From: Hsuehochloa calcarea
Taxonomy: Eukaryota; Streptophyta; Magnoliopsida; Poales; Poaceae
Length of the DNA stretch: 64,000 bases
NCBI GenBank assembly: GCA_036346395.1
Contig: CM070615.1
Span: forward strand, 10,607,534 to 10,671,533
Direction: 5' to 3'
This document shows, piece by piece, positions 22,218 through 34,838 of this stretch. The translations under genes were made by a program, and so were the position numbers. Within the stretch, counting starts at the first letter, position 1. Each line of letters opens with the position of its first letter. Below the pieces are notes generated by a model. That model searched no databases and was not told the origin of the DNA. It saw only the letters and a program-made list of their open reading frames with translations.

Positions 22218-23311
22218 CTGCACTGATTCGAGGGAATCTTCCCTCCAACGGCTAGTTTTTGAGTGTGGGCTATAAATACCCACTTTGGCTGGTTGGAGGA
22301 AGTTGCTGGTGTGATTGTGAGTGCTATACTCATCCCTTGAGCTAAGAGCAAGCATCTCATCTCTTCTGTGCATATGTTGCACTTAGTGAGCTTGGAGAGC
22401 AAACCCTAAGTGCACGTGTTGCCTTAGGTAGTGGATTGTGTATCCACTTGAGCTTAGACACTTGATTAGTTCAAATGAGAGTTGAGATTTGTTTCTCTTG
22501 CTGTTTGCCGACACCTAGACAGCGTGGAGGCGTCGTGACCAGTGATCTTCTCAAGAAGCTTGTGAGAAGGCCCGGCGTGGTTGTGGGTGGTTCGGTGCTC
22601 GCCATCTCTGGAGTGGAGGAAGAGCAACCCTAGTGGAGCGATGTGTTGGTTCGTGTTGAAACCGGTCTAAGTGGTTGGAGTTACCTCGGAGGTGTTGGCT
22701 TAATTAGTGGAGCCGGTCCAACATGGTTGGGCTTACCTCAACGTGGATTAGGGGAGACCGGCAAGTCTCCGAACACCACAGTAAAACATAATTGTGTCAT
22801 CTTAGTTTGCTTGTGCTTTACTTTGAGCAATTTACATTACATGCTTTAATTGCTTATATATCTTTGTATGATTGCTCTCTTTCAATTGTATTCATATTGT
22901 TGGTGCACTTAGTAGAGCCGAGTTGATTTAGGTTTTAATTGTGCAAAACTAATTTGTTATTAGCTTCCGCATTATTAATTGGTTTTAGTCGACAGAATTT
23001 TTTTAAACCGCCTATTTATCCCCCTCTAGTCGGCCTCCTCGATTTTACAAATGGGATTCACAATCACATATCCTTCAATGATTAATCTTGACTTAATGAT
23101 ATATGGAATTGTGGTGGAACCACTGTTGATAAAATTGGTTGTGCCATTACAAGGGTTGTTATTTGGCCGGTTGGAAAAAAAATAATTTCATACTCAAGTG
23201 AATGATCGTGCGGTAAAAGAGGTGCGGTTAAAGCACGTTGTGGGTTTGTAGTAGACTCGTCTGAGTAGCCATTAAGGACTTAACTTTGTGCGCCTTTGAT
23301 CTGGATCTTAC

Positions 23312-25685
23312 TGTAACACCCCAGCCAAACACTGAGCCTGGAATGCCACTAAACTACTCTTCCAAACTAGAATTATCGACACACTATAAAATTACAACAA
23401 GGAAAGCATCAATAAACATATCCATGGACCACAAAGAACATGCATAATTATGGATCAGGCGATAATAAATAAGCAAGGGGAAATATAACCAGGTAAATAA
23501 TCCAAAATAGCACCAACCAATGAATCCAAATCTTTAAAACAAATAATCTAGTCCAAAACATTGTCCTAACTTTATTCAACCTCTAACATGTCCAAGGGTA
23601 ATCCAATTTTGAATGAAAAGATTCTTATGGCAAATGATCATGTGTTGTCCATGTGCTCTACTCGCTCGCCATTTGGCGCCCTCGAGGATCACCTAAAGAC
23701 AACAAAGAGCAAGGGTGAGTCCACGACTCAGCAAACACATCCATAAACAACGAACAATAATAAATCAACAGCATTCAATAACTTCATTATCATCACAGGT
23801 ACTTCTATTAATATTCTCATGTATCAATGCAAATCTAATCTACATGTCCACATGCACTTCTTTCGCGTATACCGGTATAGCATGAGTGAATGCTCGCGAC
23901 AACATTCACTCTCAAGCCCGTTCCTCCATAAGGATCGGGGACCTCCTCCACTCCCGTGGAGTTGTGATCATTCATGATCATCTGCTCATATGCAAAGATG
24001 CTTATGTATGAAAAATGCAAACTCCATCATAAACATCATAACCAACTTTTCATCATGATTGTCAACAAAGATATAAACATATCATTCCATTGTTTGCAAT
24101 TAAATAAAATAAAAGCACAACAATAATGGTAATAGAAGATAAAGAAAACAATGATCCATCATTGATCGCTGTCTACCATGCACTTGCCTTTACTAGTTGC
24201 GACACACGATTTGACTAGAGGATGGCAACAAGTACGACGCCTCTCCTACATTATATACACAAACTTTAATACAAGCTACATCATCAAGAATAGTAATCAA
24301 TAGACATCGCTCATACCCATCCCCAAATATACCACGTTACTCCGGTACCGAATAGTTACCCATTGCTGTCTTGGTACTAAAACGATCGTAACTTTTGACT
24401 CAAAAGTCCGATCACGACAAACCACCCTGTTCTGGATTCTTCATAAAATTCTCCACATTTTCTTAGATTACGAAGACTTCTAATTAAATTATCTAACCCT
24501 CCGTTTTTAGCCCAGAAAACCTATCTGTCCGCTTCGGAACAGCAGGTCTTACTAAATTCATAACTTTTGTTTTACCCAACCAAAATGCGTGTTCTTAGAT
24601 TCTACAGAACCATTGGACAATTATCTACATCTTTCATGTAGATCAAAAACTCTAATTAGTCTATTTACTATTTTTAATCCGCAGTCTACCAAAACAGCGC
24701 CGAAGGACGACAACCACAATGACAGCAGCCTTCCGAAAATCATAACTCGAATTCTACTTGTCCGATCGACATGATAAAATATGCTATAGAAAGATATCAA
24801 AATTATCTATAATTAACTAGTAGATGATATTTCCAAAATTTGCCATTAAGGTACCTGAATAAATCGTTCAACAGAACAGCAGGCTAAACAGATCTATTAA
24901 TCGATATCTCCGACTACAAACATCATAATAAACTACCTTACTGTTCCAACAAATCATTCTAGTCTGCATGCATGTAATGCTACGGCCAACTAGTTAACTA
25001 CTACTTAGCAATAACTAATTCATCTATTTCTATCCACTGTACAGTCTACACTTCCCTAATCACCATACCAATTCGGCCTAGTGCAATGAACTATCACTAA
25101 TCACATAGCTAATCTTAGCACTTAACCAAAAGACCGTGAATACTCATAGCAGCAAACCAAGGCAGTACACATACAATGTAACTATGCAAACCAACTATCC
25201 ACCGAAGCTAACCAATGATCGCATGAAGACAAAATGACGGCAGCAATTTTCACTTCCACGCGATGATCGAGCGCTCCACGCGCCAGAAATCACGCAGAAG
25301 AAGAAGAAGACCCACGCGGCAAACAACAAGCGCGCGGGTGGCTTCGGCGGCGCAAGCGGCAACAATCGCTTCGGCAATGCAGCGCCCACGCTGCAACTAG
25401 AAGAAGGCGGTCACAATACGCCGAGCGGCAATTGCGGGGTAATGGCCTCCATACGCCGGCGAAAGAAGGAAAAAGACGAGGGTGGCGGCGCACGGAAAAA
25501 AACAGAAAACCAAAGTGGCGGCTAGGGTTTCTAGAACTCCACTCCCACGATTTATATAGCTCTTAAAAAAAACTCTGAAATATTCTATTTTTCACGTATT
25601 CTATTTATTTAATTACGCACAAGCCCTTAAAGACGTTAATATTTATTTATTTATTATTACTATTTTATTTTTTTAGAATATTACA
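23312..25685 (-). mobile_element. Gypsy solo LTR, minus strand, perfect CTTAC target duplication
   Basis: On the minus strand it starts TGTAATATTC and ends GGGGTGTTACA. It is flanked by cttac at 23307-23311 and 25686-25690, an exact 5-base target duplication. Blocks near 24180-24240 and 23850-23960 resemble the gypsy 1 LTR in order and style, so it probably belongs to a related family. It is 2374 bases long with no internal region, so it is a solo LTR from recombination. Open frames inside (e.g. 25195-25493) are not genes. Confidence 0.92.
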
Positions 25686-26475
25686 CTTACCGTGCAACCA
25701 TAAGTGTATTTATGGTGTGGACCTGCCTGAATAATTAGCGATGTTTTGATTTGGTTCTGTCGTGATAGTGTGGTTTATGGGTTTACGGATGGATCCACAT
25801 GGCGCAAGAGGAGGCCAGATCGAGGCAAAATCTTAGCGGGCAGAATTGGGTTAAAATAAAACTTTGTAAAAGCCTTGCGATAATCTCTCCTTGATTCACA
25901 TATATAAGGAAACATATGTCTTTATCAAGATGATTATATCTTGTGGATCAAGTTGTACAACTTCTGCAGAGTATTAAAAACTATTCGAATAGCTGTGTCC
26001 CTAGTTATGGATAATGCCTGGTGATTTCACACGAGGGGTAGATTTTCTCAAAAATGCTGGGTTAGATGGTTACGAGTAGTTGGTTTTGGTTGTAGGTTGG
26101 GAAGTGAATAGGGTGTTCACTAGATGCTTCAAAAGAACTTGATACTTATGTATTTAATCTTTTAAATTATGCTTTTAATCTACTTACTATATTTACTATT
26201 AATACTGCTTTATGCAAAATAGCCATAAAGCTATCCTTGTTCAAGCTTGGTATGAATACTATTTGCATACATTTTCCTACGACTTGCTGAGTACTTTATG
26301 TACTTACGTCTGTACGATATTTGTAGATTAGTCCCCGAAGAAGAACCAGGGATCACCGAGTTCTACGAGGAAGACTACTTCGAAGAATTCGCGAACTAGA
26401 TTGCGTTCTCCACTCGATTGCCTGTGGGCACGTCGGATGGCTACCACGAGCCATTTTGGTTTCTGCTGCAAGTTC

Positions 26476-29400
26476 TGTAACATCCCAAATCTGGAATTGA
26501 GTTTCAAGTGTAAGAAAATCAGGAGAAATTAAAACTTTTCTTGCATCTTGAAGCCTTGGTCATTTTTGGTAATTCTTTTCAAAAGAATTATGGAAAATCC
26601 CATTTAAATTCCCTTTTGACTCTAATCAAAAACCCTCCTTGGCTAAGGTCTTTTGCCAAACCCTTGAAATCTTTTCCTGAGTTCTTGGGAGGCTTGGCAA
26701 CACCTCTGAATTATCTCATGATTTTTAGAAATTATTTGATAATTTTTGAGGCTACCAAACCTTGGTCAAACTCGTGATATAGCCTTCGAATTTTTGGAGA
26801 AAATGCAGTGCATAAAAGTCTCTGAAAATTTTATATAAGGTTCATCATCCAGTCAGCAACCTCCAGTTAAAATTTTATAAATACTGGAGCTTGTTTGCTA
26901 TCTCAATTAATTTTCCTAACTCAGCTCAGCAAATAACTCAAAAATCAATCTTTCTTCGTTCTTGGGTTCAATCAAACTCGCTCTCAAGCCACTTGATTTG
27001 GTTCATCAACTAAACGCACCGCCTCGGCCGTTCGGCGCGAGTGTGGTGAATCGTTGATCAAGATCGAACGGCTCGCGATCGCGTGAACGCTCGACCATCC
27101 GAAGGCCATCCATGTGAACCGCTGGATTCTAAATCAAGGGCTCAGATTCGGGAACGTTCGGATCGTCCGAACGCTTCGCGAATGTGAACCGTAGGATCCA
27201 AATCAACGGCTCGGGCTAAAATGGGGCTCAAACCGCTCAAATCACCCGTTGCTTTTGGACCGTCCGATTTCAATCCGACGGTGGATGAGTCGCCTCCTTC
27301 CTGCCTGAGCGCGGCTCGAGTCAAGCAATGGCGTGAGCAGAGGAGAAGCGCCAGGTGTGCGATCACCTCCGTGGTCGCTTTAAACGGCTAGCTCACGCGC
27401 TTTAATGCACGCCGTGCTCCTCCTCGTAATTCTATGGTTCAATCGCTCCGCCGCTCTCGGCCGACCTCAAAGACAATGCTTCCCCATTTTTATTGCCGTT
27501 GTTCTCTTGCTCTTTCGCTATAAGACTCTCCGTGGGCTTCCTTAGCTTCTTTCGAACACCCTTGAGCTGCAGAGCCACTGTTAGTGCATTGCTCGAGCTC
27601 CATTTCAAAAATTTGTTCTCGGTCGCCATTGTCGCCATTGCCGAGCTTCAAAGTTTGCAGTGAAAGTGGTGCTCCGGTCTTTCTCACTCAAATTCCTGGC
27701 TGCCTTAGCTTCCTCTCCTCTCTGTGAGCAATAGCCCTCACTCAACTTTTCGTTTGCTTGCAGAGAGCAGATCAATTTGCTTTCCCCAATTCGGCCGAAA
27801 ACTTTCAATTTCGTCTCCAGCTCGGGTAAGTCCTCCATTTGCCAATTCCTCGCTTCAGTAGCTTCATAGCCGTTCATAGATACTATAGCAACCTCTATTT
27901 TCCCTTCGGTAGCTCTTCTCTGCGTTGTCGTCACTTTCAGTAGTTGCGCCGCCGCTCAGCTGATTCTTGCCGCGCCCGTCCGCCATCCGAGCTATGGTTG
28001 GTGCGAGTGTGCGCGATCGTTATTGTGCATCTTTTGGTAGTCTTTGATTGCTCTGCCTTAGCTCGATTCGCCGGTAAGTCGCCGGTGATGACCTCTCTTC
28101 CCCGTCGTTTTGTCGAACGAAAACAGGGAGACGGTTTGAACTTGAATCGATGTGGACCGTCAATCCTTAGATCTACGGCCCAGGATCGCGCGAAAGTTTG
28201 AATTAATCGCACGCCCTAATCAGTGGACCGTTGGATCCAAGATCAACGGTCCCGATTCGAGTGAACGTTCGGACCGTCCGAAAGGTTCGGTCCGTGTGGA
28301 CCGTTGGATCCAAGATCAACGGCTCCTATGCGTGTGAACGCTCGGACCGCCTAACGCTCTAATCCACGGAACCGCTGGATCCAGATCCAACGGTTGACGC
28401 TTAGGGTTCAGCGACGCCGCGCTGCGCGCAGCGCCGCCGGACGCGGACCGTCAGATCAAGATCGACGCCTCCTCGCTCGCCCACGCCGATGCTAATTTCT
28501 GGTTTTTCCAAAGGATTTATTTATCAATCAAAAATGTGATAACTTGTAAAATGCATAACTAATTCATTTTAATTCCTTTTCGAGATTCAAATTTTGTTGG
28601 TTATGTTTTCAACTGCACTTTAATCTAAAAATGTTTCCAACCCCAGATAGCTCCAAAAATTTTGCTAATGAATAGTAGCATTTTGATTTATAAAGTCGAG
28701 CAAAATTGATTTGCTCATATCTTTTGCATTAAGAATCCAAATCAATTGGTTCTTGTTGCATTAGTTCATAAAAATCATGCTCTTCCTATTGTAAAAATTT
28801 GAGAGCTTTTTGTTGAAGTTGGCTGTTGGATCTTTTCGGTTTCTTTTGCCTTATTGGTTCTTTTTGGTTCTTTCGATAGGATCCGAAGAGCACATTAACA
28901 CCGAGAGTGATCCCTAGCAAACAGAGCAACTTCAATCAGGCAAGCAGTTTGATCATGTTAATCCTAATATTTTACAAGTCTAATATTTCGAATTCAACTG
29001 TATGTATGCATTGCTACTTTGTGTTAAATTATGATTAGTTGATCCTATAGTTGCATAATCTGTAGGATGTTGTTTATTCTCTACTACTTGAGCCTAGGTT
29101 ATTTGCTGTGATTAGAGCTCGATGGATGAACTCTTGTCGCTTAGTAGAATACGAATCTTTGTGCTTAGCCATGCTTAGTTCGGTAGCTTTGGGGCGATCA
29201 TCGACTTAGTCAATGGTCTTGATCACACAAAAATTATTATTCTTCCATTATGTCCAGCACTTTGTGCTTTGTTAATTTTGCAAATCAAAAACTGAAAATG
29301 AAAACTGATTTGGACTTGGGCATAATGGTATGTTGGTGTGGTGTTTTTGGGTGTAATGGGAATGGTGCCCAAGTCATCAAGGACCGAACATCTTGTTACA

Positions 29401-30652
29401 CTAAACCAAGCATTATTGCGTACTAACCACATGAGGGATCTATGGGACCCCTCTTGACTTAGTACTTTGGCATGTGTTATCTCCGAGTCGCAGGAGGAAA
29501 AGTTTTGTGTGTGTCTTTGTGTGAAACAGTCGTGTGTTCTTGTGTTTGTGTTGGGTGTGCGGTGGTGGGGATTGCCGGGAAGGTTCTCCACCTCGAGGGG
29601 CGTCGCAGTTGTCCAAGGCTTTACCCGTGACGGGTAGTTGTCCGAGGCTGGGCCACGACCCCGACACAACGTATGGGTTTCTATCCATACGGGCGACTCG
29701 AAGTTAATACATAATATTGGAAACGTCTCGTAGGACTTAGCTGTGCCGGCATACCAAAGGCAGTGTGCTTAATCATGTGGCAAAAGGCGACCGACATGTG
29801 GGTAAGTTGGTACACCCTGCAGGGATAAAACTATTCGAATAGCCTCGTCCTAGGTTATGGACACGCTTGGGGAGGTCTTCCAAGAGTTAGACTACAACTT
29901 TTGTTTTTAAAATTAAAACTTGACATGGTTGGTATGAATGGGTAATTCATACTATTGTTGTGGTGACTATTGGGTTAGTCACTTCCAGGTTGTTGTTGTC
30001 TTTCTATCTACTGTTATTATTATTGTTCTCTCGGTTATTTGAACATTAAAAACAGATTTGTCAAATTGCTTTCAATCTATTACGTTATTGCAAATAGAAA
30101 CTTGCTTTATGCTAAAATGAACCATACAGCCTCCACTTCAATGAGCTTGCATGTAGTATATGTACAGGTTTGTTACTCCACATGTAAGTCTTGCGAGTAC
30201 ATTCAGTACTCACCGGCTTTTGCCTACGCTTTTGTTCTGAGGGAAGAAGGTGAGCCCCAAGGGCCTCACTTTTGTGAGATGTGCTTCGGGTTCGGGACTA
30301 GCTTGGCGGTCCGGTCGGTTGCCTTGTGGGTTAAAGGCACACTGATTGGTTCTTTTGTTGTAGCCATCTTATGGCACTTTTGCTTCCGCTGTTTAATTAT
30401 CGTTGTCTCTTTTATTGTTGGCCGGTTGGCCTCTCTTTTGTAATGACTCGGTTTAATACTATTAATACTTCTGTTCTGTTCTGTGTTTCGGTTCTATGTG
30501 GATGAATGGAATTGATACATAAATTTTGTGATGAGGTGTGTATACTGCACTCTGGGAAGTATACATGTCTCGAGTCTCGGATTATCTGCTTTGTGATGCT
30601 AGGACCGAATTGATGGTTAAGCATTACAAGCCAGATAAACCGGGGTCTCACA
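26476..30652 (+). repeat. 5' LTR of gypsy 2 (4177 bp)
   Basis: Starts TGTAACATCCC and ends GGGGTCTCACA. It contains two clusters of a degenerate repeat (27030-27260 and 28150-28480) built on gttggatccaagatcaacgg and gaacgttcggaccgtccga. The other LTR copy has the same arrangement. Short reading frames such as 27605-27934 or 30039-30443 recur in the other copy and are LTR sequence. Confidence 0.93.
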
Positions 30653-30658
30653 AGGTTT

Positions 30659-30671
30659 TGGTATCAGAGCC
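30659..30671 (+). other. Primer binding site, gypsy 2
   Basis: TGGTATCAGAGCC six bases after the LTR end; complementary to initiator methionine tRNA. Confidence 0.92.
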
Positions 30672-30892
30672 ATACTGACCGTAGTAACCCAAGTTGGTCG
30701 TCTTTATGATATTTTGGAAAACTTTATTTTCAAAGTATCAAATGATTTATGAAAGCTTAAGTAAGTTCTCAGATTTTATTCCTTACCTATCTTAGCTTTC
30801 TCCTCTCCTCTTACTCTAATTTGAGTTTGAAAGTTGTTTTCCTCTCATCTCCTTTTCAAAGGTAGTGTTATCGATTAAATGGGTTTTGGGAA

Positions 30893-31155
30893 CCACTGAG
30901 TTTGGCAAATTGAAGTTCTTAGGTTTTTGAAGTTTCGATCAAGGTTTCGGCTAGAGGCTTGGATGCGGAATCTGACAAAGACGCTTCAATTTCAGACAAA
31001 GAAGCTCAATGGTTTCGATAGGACCACCGAGCTTGGCAAATTGAAGTGTGCCGATTTTGAAGTTTCTAGAATGGAAGACTTCGACCGAAGCTTGATGCAA
31101 AATCGCTTCAAAGAACCTCAATTTCCGGACAGAAGCTCGATGGTTTCTAATGGGG
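30893..31155 (+). repeat. Tandem duplication in the gypsy 2 leader (~128 bp)
   Basis: The unit beginning (a)accac(t)gag(t/c)ttggcaaattgaag and ending aagctc(a/g)atggtttc occurs at about 30893-31018 and 31021-31148. The two copies read through as an 84-codon frame (30927-31181) without a known domain. The region 30672-31490 otherwise holds no gene and replaces gag. Confidence 0.8.
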
Positions 31156-31489
31156 TAGAAAATGAGAGGATAATCAACTAAAACTTGTGGGGTTAAAAGG
31201 GTAAGATGTGATACTAGTTAGCTATGTATCTAACACTATTTTCGCTGATTGAACCTTGCTTTTTAATAGTATTAGATCTTACCTTAATCTTCTGGTTTTT
31301 ATCTTCTCAATCAATTACTCGTTCATTCAATACGGGTTAGTTGCATTGGGAAGTTGAGCTTTGGTGTTATGATTCTTTGCTATGGTTGGAATCTTTTTAT
31401 AAGCCTGTTCAAGTTTTTACACTTGCTGTTTTGGCTTTCGATTAGGGTGATGTTCCATTCCCCTAGTCGCTAGCGTTTTGCTTTCTTTC

Positions 31490-31866
31490 AGCAGGAGGCA
31501 CAGGAGGCACCCGATGTGGTGTTGGGTACGTTTTCTGTTAACTCCCGTTCTGCTACCGTTTTGTTTGATTCAGGAGCATCTCATTCTTTTGTTTCTGAGT
31601 CTTTTGCTGCTAGTAGTGAGCTCCTTTTTGCTCCATTGTTGGTCCCATTGCTCATTCGCTCTCCTGGATTGGAGTTGAGAGCTGAATCTGAGTGTAGGGA
31701 TGTTCCGATCGAGATCGAGGGAGTGAGATTCTTCGCGAATCTTATCCTCCTCCATTCAGCAAGTCTAGATGTAATCCTTGGTATGGATTGGCTGTCTCGG
31801 CATAAGGGACACATCGATTGTGCCAAGAAGTGTGTCTCTCTATCTAGTCTTTCCGTGAAAGGTTAG
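31490..31866 (+). pseudogene. Aspartic protease of gypsy 2
   Basis: Retroviral-type protease for polyprotein cleavage. Active site LFDSGASHSFVSESF near 31563-31607 and second block ILGMDWLSRHKG near 31774-31810. The upstream few codons (QEAQEAPDVVLGTF) are the usual tail of gag leading into the protease, so the deletion of gag ends just before this point. The frame stops at TAG 31864-31866 where the family normally continues into RT. Confidence 0.88.
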
Positions 31867-33395
31867 TTCGCCACCGGTCGCTAGGTCCGCATCTCTTCGC
31901 GCTTGAAGCGAAGCCCGCTCTAGATATTAGTGAAGTCCCAACGGTTCGTGACTTCATTGATGTCTTTCCTGAAGATCTTCCAGGGATGCCACCAGTTCGA
32001 GACCTAGAGTTTGTCATTGAGTTGGTTCCTGCATCGCCCGATTTCAAAGAGGCACTATCGGATGCCACCGAACGAGTTGGTGGAATTGAAGAAGCAACTG
32101 AGTGAGCTGCAAGAAAAAGGTTTCATTCGCCCTAGCTCATCTCCGTGGGGTTGTCCTGCGATCTTCGTAAAGAAGAAGGACAATACTTTGCGCATGTGTG
32201 TTGATTACCGTCCGCTTAATGAGGTAACGGTAAAGAACAAGTATCCATTGCCCCGCATTGATGATATCTTTGATCAATTAACTGGAGCTCGAGTATTCTC
32301 CAAGAATGATTTGAGAATGGGATATCATCAAGTTCGGATACGACCCGAGGATATTCCAAAGACGGCCTTCTCTACTCGCTACGGCTTGTACGAGTACACC
32401 GTCATGTCATTTGGCTTAACCAATGCTCCCGCCTTGTTCATGAACCTCATGAATTCGGTATTCATGGAGTATTTGGATAAGTTTGTCGTGGTCTTCATCG
32501 ATGATATTCTTATCTATTCTAAGAACGATGAGGAACATGATGAGCATCTGAGGCTTGTGTTAGGCAAGCTTCGTGAGCACCAGCTGTACGCAAAGTTCAG
32601 CAAATGCGCATTCTGGTTGAAGGAAGTGGCCTTCTTAGGCCATGTCCTTTCAGCAGGAGGCATAACCGTTGATCCTAGCAAGATCGACGTTCTCTCATGG
32701 TTCACCTACTTGAACCGGCGCGGAGTTTTCTTGGTTTAGCGGGATATTATCGCCGCTTTCATCGAGAATTTCTCCAAGATCGCGGCCGATGACGGAGTTG
32801 CTCAAAAGGACAAGAAGTTCTTGTGGTCCGATGCTTGTGAGGAAAGCTTCAAAGTACTTAAGAAGCGTTTGACCACCGCTCCCGTCCTCGTTCTTCCCGA
32901 TGTTCATCAAAGCTTCGATATCTATTGCGATGCTTCTCGTCGAGGACTCGGTTGTGTCCTTATGCAAGAAGGCAAGGTAGTGGCCTATGCATCAAGGCAA
33001 TTGAGACCTCATGAACTCAACTACCCTACCCATGACTTGGAATTAGCCATGGTGATTCATGCACTTAAGATCTGGCGACATTACCTAATCGGTAATCGCT
33101 ATGCGAAGTGTATTCGGATCACAAAGCCTAAAGTATTTGTTCACCCAACCGATCTGAACCTCGTGCAAAAGAGATGGTTGGAGTTGATCAAGGACTATGA
33201 CATGGGTATTCACTACCATCCGGCAAGGCAAATGTCGTTGCCGATGCGCTCGATCAAAGCGCATTGCAATGCCTTGTTGCTCCGGAGCGCCACCACCCTT
33301 CCAAGGAATTTCAGCGCCTCAACTTGGGATTGGTTGAGCATGGTTCCTTATCGCCTTGGTTGTGCAACCAACCTTGGTGGATCGGATTAAGATCG
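31867..33395 (+). pseudogene. Reverse transcriptase and RNase H of gypsy 2
   Basis: RT blocks [20 protein letters not shown] near 32190, [15 protein letters not shown] near 32298 (catalytic Asp kept, neighbouring Ile replaced by Asn), and [11 protein letters not shown] near 32488. The reading frame is open from 32011 to 32739; compensating frameshifts around 32690-32815 disturb the thumb. RNase H follows with [12 protein letters not shown] near 32918 and [14 protein letters not shown] near 33182, then loses frame near 33225. Confidence 0.92.
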
Positions 33396-34797
33396 CCACA
33401 AGCGAGATGTTTGGAGTGAGCCGCATCAAGGAAAATGTCAGGGACAGTGCAAATAAGTGTTTCTCCGAGGATGAGCATGGCGTTGTAAGGTTCGAACAAC
33501 GCCTTGTGGTTCCAAAGGACATGGAATTGCGGAATTTGATTCTCCGTGAAGCCCATGATTCGCTTCTTGTCTATTCATCCGGTGCCACAAAGATGTATAT
33601 CAAGATCTCCGTCAGAGATTTTGGTGGACCCGAATGAAGAGGGAAATTGCAAAGTTCGTTGCCGAGTGCGACGTGTGTCGTCGTGTCAAGGCCGAGCATC
33701 AGCGTCCAGCAGGACTGCTTCAGCCTTTGCCAATTCCAGAGTGGAAGTGAGACTCGATCGGGATGGATTTTATCACCGGTCTACCCAGGTCTCCTAGGGG
33801 AAACGATGCTATTTGGGTTATCATCGATCGATTGACTAAAGTAGCTCATTTCCTTCCTCACTTCGACTCAGCGTGGGCCTCTTAGCCGAGCTCTATGTCT
33901 CCAGAATTGTAAGTTTGCATGGGATACCAAAGACGATCATTTCGGATCGTGGTTCTCTGTTCACTTCTCGATTTTGGCATAGCTTGCAAGAGGCTATGGG
34001 AACCCATCTTAACTTTAGCACCGCATATCATCCTCAAACCGATGGTCAAACCGAGAGGGTCAACCAAGTGTTGGAAGACATGCTTCGTGCTTGTGTTCTT
34101 TCTTATGGCAAGCATTGGGAAAAATGCTTGCCATTCGCCGAGTTTTCTTATAACAACGGCTTTTCAGGCCGCCTCGCATGACACCTTCGAGGCCTTATAC
34201 GGAGAAAGTGCGAGAACCTAGTTGAATTGGTCCGAGACCGCGAAAGACCATTCTTTGGCCTGACTTCGATCAATGAGGCCGAGAGTCAAGTCCAATTTTA
34301 TTCGTGATCGCTTGCGCATGCCTCAATCCGCACAAAAGAGCTATGCGGATCGCCGCGTCGCGAGGTGAGCTTTGAGCACGATGACTTTGTTTATCTCAAG
34401 GTTTCTCCTTTGAAGGGCCATCAACGCTTTGGCGCCAAGGGCAAGCTAGCTCCTCGATATGTCGGTCCCTACCGCTGTCGAGAAGAAAGGAGCTGTCGCC
34501 TATAAGTTGGAGTTGCTCGCCGCACTTGAGGGGGTACATGATGTGTTCCATGTGTCCCAATTAAAGAAGTGCCTCCGCGTTCCAACTGAGGAAGCTCCGT
34601 TGGAAACTCTTGATGTCCAGGAAGATTTGACCTACAAGGAGCACCCTGTTCGCATCCTTGAAGAGACTGAACGAAGAACGAGGAATCGTGCCATCAAGTT
34701 CTTTAAAGTTTAGTGGTCAAACCATTCTGAAGATGAAGCCACTTGGGAAAGGGAAGATCGTCTCCGTGCAGACTATCCATCTTTCTTTACCGAGTGA
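33396..34797 (+). pseudogene. Integrase of gypsy 2
   Basis: Catalytic core shown by [12 protein letters not shown] near 33766, IISDRGSLFTSRFW near 33938, and HPQTDGQTERVNQ near 34030, so the D, D and E positions can all be seen. EFSYNNGF lies near 34139. The C-terminal part has HDVFHVSQLKKCLR near 34540 and ends ATWE...YPSFF before 34797. Several frameshifts separate the blocks (between 33637 and 33766, near 33870, and near 34180-34460). Confidence 0.9.
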
Positions 34798-34823
34798 GCC
34801 AAATCTCGGGACGAGATTTTTGT

Positions 34824-34838
34824 AAGGGGGGGAGGTTT
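34824..34838 (+). other. Polypurine tract, gypsy 2
   Basis: AAGGGGGGGAGG followed by TTT immediately before the 3' LTR. Confidence 0.88.

Larger units (their letters stand above)
20146..23049 (+). mobile_element. Ty1/copia solo LTR (SIRE/Maximus-like)
   Basis: Starts TGAAGGATTTAG and ends CCTCCTCGATTTTACA, preceded by ccccctctagtcgg. This is the usual end of plant SIRE/Maximus LTRs. Flanks gatgg (20141-20145) and aatgg (23050-23054) match at 4 of 5 bases, so one LTR remains after recombination between the two ends. About 2.9 kb long, with internal minisatellites and a palindrome array. No primer binding site or coding region follows. The lineage is inferred from terminal motifs. Confidence 0.75.

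Noticed and set aside
28150..28480. CRISPR-like array because of regular repeats
   Set aside because: Repeats are degenerate, sit within an LTR present in two copies, and spacers are themselves related; plant nuclear context.
30039..30443. 134-codon frame with hydrophobic stretches as a membrane protein gene
   Set aside because: The same sequence occurs at 48699-49210 in the other gypsy 2 LTR with a different frame structure, so it is LTR sequence.
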